Shown one piece after another: positions 61,285-64,000 of a stretch of 64,000 nucleotides of DNA. The stretch comes from Lachnospiraceae bacterium G41 (GTDB lineage Bacteria > Bacillota > Clostridia > Lachnospirales > Lachnospiraceae). A program made the translations under genes and the position numbers. Positions within the stretch are counted from its first letter, which is position 1; every line of letters starts with the position of its first letter. The notes beneath the pieces were generated by a model, which did not search any database, was not told the origin of the DNA, and saw only the letters and a list, made by a program, of their open reading frames with translations. The stretch covers positions 62,001-126,000 of the forward strand of contig FNEU01000010.1 in NCBI GenBank assembly GCA_900100245.1, given 5' to 3'.

Positions 61285-62566
61285 TCAGAGCCCTCATTTC
61301 ATCAAGAAAATAATGTTCACAAAGAAGATGAAAAAGGATTATACAATCCTTTCTCCGATGATGTGTCCGATTCATTTCAGACTCCTTCGTCCTGTATTCC
61401 AGAGAGTCGGTTACAAGGTTGACATTATGGAAAACGAAGGCCCGGATGTAATCCAGAAGGGCTTAAAATACGTACACAACGATATCTGTTATCCCTGCTC
61501 GCTCATCACGGGACAGATGCTTGCAACGATGGAAAGCGGCAAATATGATCCCAACAAAGTTGCAATGATAATCACCCAGTCAGGCGGCGGATGTAGAGAC
61601 TCGAACTATATCAATTTAATGCGTAAGGCGTTTGAGAGAGCGGGTTATCCTAATGTTCCTTTTATTTCGGCCAACACCTGGAATATGGAATATGCACCGG
61701 GCATTTTCTTATCACCCTTAACTCTTTTATCAGCGGCAGCAGCACTTGTTTACGGCGATGCATTAACACTTGTTTCAAATCAGGTAAGACCCTACGAAGT
61801 TAAAAAGGGTGCAACCGACGAACTGTTAAATGAGTGGATAGAAATTCTCGGCAGAGGCTTTTCAAGAGGAAAAGGTTATACGGTTTCGGCAATGAAGAAA
61901 ACCGTCAGCGAAATCTGTCGAACCTTCTCCGAAATAAAGGTTAAAAAAGTTGATAAAGTAAAGGTAGCAGTAATAGGTGAACTTTATCTTAAATATTCGG
62001 TTCCCGGCAACAACCATCTCGAAGAGTTCTTAACCGAACAGGACTGCGAATATTTTATACCGACTGTTTTAGGCTTCGGTGCATACAAAACAAACGGTGC
62101 ACTTGAAGATTTGCGAACATACGGCGGCCACCCGATTAAGAGATTAATCATGGAAGCCGTAATGAAATATTATTTCTTTATCGAGGATCTTTTAATCAGC
62201 GGTATCGAAAAATGGCCTATGTTTACAGCTCCCGAGAGAGTCAACGATTTAAAGAAGAGAGCAGAGGGAATCATCGATACCACCAACAGCATGGGCGAAG
62301 GATGGTACCTTGCTGCGGAAATGCTTGAACTCGCAGAGCACGGATACGAAAACATCATCTGCGTTCAGCCTTTCGGCTGTCTTCCCTGCCATGTAGCGGT
62401 TAAGGGTATGCAGAATGTGGTAAGAAGAGTTAACCCTAAGATTAATTCCGTTGATATCGAATACGATCCCGGTGCCACAAAGGTTAATCAGGAAAACAGA
62501 ATCAAGCTTATGCTTGCTGTAGCAAGAGAAAACCTTCAAAAGGAAACCGAAAACAAAGGTGAATAA
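61277..62566 (+). CDS. 2-hydroxyacyl-CoA dehydratase (HgdB)-like iron-sulfur protein
   Basis: 429 residues overlapping the activase gene by 8 bp. Cysteine motifs at NDICYPCSLITGQ (about 72-84) and CVQPFGCLPCHVAVKGM (about 365-380), plus GGGCRDSNY, fit the HgdB/HgdC-like family (COG3581), whose members hold unusual iron-sulfur clusters. There is no CoA-transferase or fatty-acid gene nearby, so a classical amino-acid fermentation role is not supported. Together with the activase it probably forms a stand-alone low-potential reductase of unknown substrate. Confidence 0.87.
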   Translation: MSNQSPHFIKKIMFTKKMKKDYTILSPMMCPIHFRLLRPVFQRVGYKVDIMENEGPDVIQKGLKYVHNDICYPCSLITGQMLATMESGKYDPNKVAMIITQSGGGCRDSNYINLMRKAFERAGYPNVPFISANTWNMEYAPGIFLSPLTLLSAAAALVYGDALTLVSNQVRPYEVKKGATDELLNEWIEILGRGFSRGKGYTVSAMKKTVSEICRTFSEIKVKKVDKVKVAVIGELYLKYSVPGNNHLEEFLTEQDCEYFIPTVLGFGAYKTNGALEDLRTYGGHPIKRLIMEAVMKYYFFIEDLLISGIEKWPMFTAPERVNDLKKRAEGIIDTTNSMGEGWYLAAEMLELAEHGYENIICVQPFGCLPCHVAVKGMQNVVRRVNPKINSVDIEYDPGATKVNQENRIKLMLAVARENLQKETENKGE

Positions 62567-63771
62567 TGGCGATTTATCATAATCTTTCCGAAGAGGTACA
62601 AAACAGAATACGTGAAGACAGAGCTCTAAAAAAAGAGAATCCCTATGCTTTTAAGGATGAAGACGTCGTAAGACGCGAGCCCGATCACGATATTGCCAAT
62701 CTTTGGCGCCCCGCGTTTGTCAGGGATACGGAAAAAATTATGCACTGCCCTTATTATGTAAGATACATGGATAAGACGCAGGTCTTTTCACTGTGTAAAA
62801 ACGACGATGTTTCAAGAAGAGCCACACATGTTCAGTTCGTATCACGTATAGCCAGAAATATCGGTTCCGTTCTGAATTTAAACTGTGACCTTATCGAAGC
62901 CATTGCCTTAGGACACGATATCGGACATACTCCGTTCGGCCATGCGGGCGAGAGAAAGCTTGATGAGATTTTATATAAAGCAACAGGCAAACATTTCAAT
63001 CACAACATTCACTCCGCAAGGGTTTTAAGTACTATTTTTCCTTTAAACTTAAGTCTTCAGACACTCGACGGAATCATATGCCACAACGGTGAATTCGAAT
63101 GTAAAAAATATAAGCCCGTTCCCTATAATAATTTTGAGATTTTTGACGATAAAATGAAATATAGCTACGAAGACAGCGCCTACATAAAAACGCTTATTCC
63201 GGCTACACTTGAAGGCTGTGTTGTCAGGGTTTCGGACATTATCGCATATCTTGGTAAGGACAGACAGGATGCTAAGAAACTCGGACTCATCGAATCCGAA
63301 AAGGAATTCGGTTCGGCCGTAATCGGTAAAACCAATGCTGAAATCATCAACAACATGATAGTCAATATCATCGAAAACAGCTACGGCAGGGATTACATCA
63401 AGATGGATGATGAGTATTTTGAAGCATTTTCATCCGCCAAAAAAGAAAATTACCAAAAAATCTATTTAAGTGATAAAATAGAAGATGTATATAAGGGAAA
63501 AATATATCCGATGTTTGACGAGCTGTATGACGAGCTTTTAAAACAGGCAAAATCAGGCAGCGAAGATACATTTTTCTACAAGCATCATCTTAAATACATC
63601 GAAGAAATCACAAAACCGTACAGAAGGATTAACAACTACCGCGACGAGAGTTTTGAGGAAATGGTGGTTGACTATTTAGCCAGTATGACGGATGATTATT
63701 TTGTGGAATTACACGAATTTTTATTCCCTGATTCTGAGTTTAAAGTAGAGTACAGGGGATATTTTGACTGA
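62566..63771 (+). CDS. HD-domain deoxynucleoside triphosphate triphosphohydrolase (dGTPase-like)
   Basis: 401 residues; the ATG shares one base with the preceding stop. The HD site is H88 in RRATHVQFVSR, H117-D118 and H121 in GHDIGHTPFGHAGE, and a later Asp in VVRVSDIIAYLGKD. The arrangement, with EIIAYLGKDRQDA-like and CHNGEF segments, fits the dGTPase family (COG0232). These enzymes cleave dNTPs to nucleoside plus triphosphate, balancing pools and in some cases limiting phage replication. Substrate preference cannot be read. Confidence 0.9.
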   Translation: MAIYHNLSEEVQNRIREDRALKKENPYAFKDEDVVRREPDHDIANLWRPAFVRDTEKIMHCPYYVRYMDKTQVFSLCKNDDVSRRATHVQFVSRIARNIGSVLNLNCDLIEAIALGHDIGHTPFGHAGERKLDEILYKATGKHFNHNIHSARVLSTIFPLNLSLQTLDGIICHNGEFECKKYKPVPYNNFEIFDDKMKYSYEDSAYIKTLIPATLEGCVVRVSDIIAYLGKDRQDAKKLGLIESEKEFGSAVIGKTNAEIINNMIVNIIENSYGRDYIKMDDEYFEAFSSAKKENYQKIYLSDKIEDVYKGKIYPMFDELYDELLKQAKSGSEDTFFYKHHLKYIEEITKPYRRINNYRDESFEEMVVDYLASMTDDYFVELHEFLFPDSEFKVEYRGYFD

Positions 63772-63799
63772 TTGTAAAATCATCGGAGGACGAGGGGTT

Positions 63800-64000
63800 A
63801 TGAAGAAAAAAGTTGCGGTATTTGCCAATACATGGAGTGCCGACATCGTGTCTTCTTTTTTAAGCGGCTTTTATGATGCTCTTGAAAAAGATACAACCGA
63901 CACGTTTGTTTTTCTTGCGGCCAATTCTTACGGCAGACCGGAAACACATAATCTGAGCGAAGTATCCATTCATTCACTTCCCGAACTTGAAAAATATGAT
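63800..64000 (+). CDS. Start of a probable periplasmic-binding-like sensor protein (3' cut by window)
   Basis: 67 codons are visible after GGAGGACGAGGGGTT. The sequence KKVAVFANTWSADIVSSFLSGFYDALEKDTTDTFVFLAANSYG resembles the first strand-helix-strand of LacI-type ligand-binding domains (family I periplasmic binding fold). There is no helix-turn-helix before it, so it is not a LacI repressor. In related bacteria such starts often lead to GGDEF or other signalling domains; that is recall, not visible here. Confidence 0.6.
   Translation, partial: MKKKVAVFANTWSADIVSSFLSGFYDALEKDTTDTFVFLAANSYGRPETHNLSEVSIHSLPELEKYD

Noticed and set aside
1-64000. tRNA, rRNA, riboswitch, insertion sequence or prophage
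   Set aside because: No cloverleaf, rRNA core, known aptamer core, transposase or phage structural gene was recognised when reading both strands. Short or diverged RNAs could be missed without covariance-model searches.

Overview
The window looks like a chromosomal stretch from an anaerobic Gram-positive of class Clostridia, most likely Lachnospiraceae (Butyrivibrio/Roseburia-like). This is inferred from moderate-to-low G+C, AGGAGG-type ribosome sites, and the gene set: RecU, MurC, SpoVG, RNase J, IreB-RuvX-DUF1292, DnaD with a DnaI-type loader, type III glutamine synthetase, GlgC/GlgD and 2-hydroxyacyl-CoA dehydratase-type iron-sulfur proteins. No rRNA, tRNA, CRISPR array, insertion sequence or prophage was recognised. 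A genus cannot be fixed from the sequence alone.

Left part (1-9999): the end of dnaJ, a convergent TIR-domain gene, a two-component pair, a membrane protein, then recU-prmA-rsmE. rsmE is bracketed by two odd elements: a 146-bp insert-like segment and a four-unit 63-bp tandem hairpin array. A cysteine desulfurase follows. 10010-15912 is a compact envelope cluster: hybrid histidine kinase, LtaS-like five-TM sulfatase-fold protein, an Oxa1/YidC domain fused to a CDP-glycerol glycerophosphotransferase domain, and a small 'YIDPS' membrane protein. I regard this as the most novel system here. A LytTR response regulator and thiI follow, so the envelope genes lie between the desulfurase and its likely sulfur acceptor.

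Middle part (18000-38800): an HPr-like protein without the catalytic His diverges from mtaB. Next is an accessory block: two paralogous small membrane proteins flanking an ECF sigma / 54-aa microprotein / membrane protein / PrsW-like protease cluster, then a large repeat-rich surface protein with a C-terminal LysM. A conserved backbone resumes with cdd, ireB, ruvX, DUF1292, RNase J, YlbF, a truncated MltG-like protein, and the trmR-trhP pair for tRNA U34 modification. Then come glnN, a nucleotidyltransferase, galE, an orphan pseudopilin and, on the minus strand, dnaD-dnaI-prs.

Right part (41000-64000): murC (minus), glgC-glgD, spoVG, a LytTR regulator / DUF3021-like membrane pair with a well-placed direct-repeat operator, a lipoprotein, pth-mfd, asnA, lspA, a metal-dependent hydrolase, a carboxylic-acid-reductase-like A-T-R protein, two large dehydratase-activase/HgdB-like proteins, a dGTPase-type HD protein and the start of a probable periplasmic-binding-like sensor. 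Palindromic repeats built on GTGCC(C/T)GGC recur four times between genes, at least once as a terminator.
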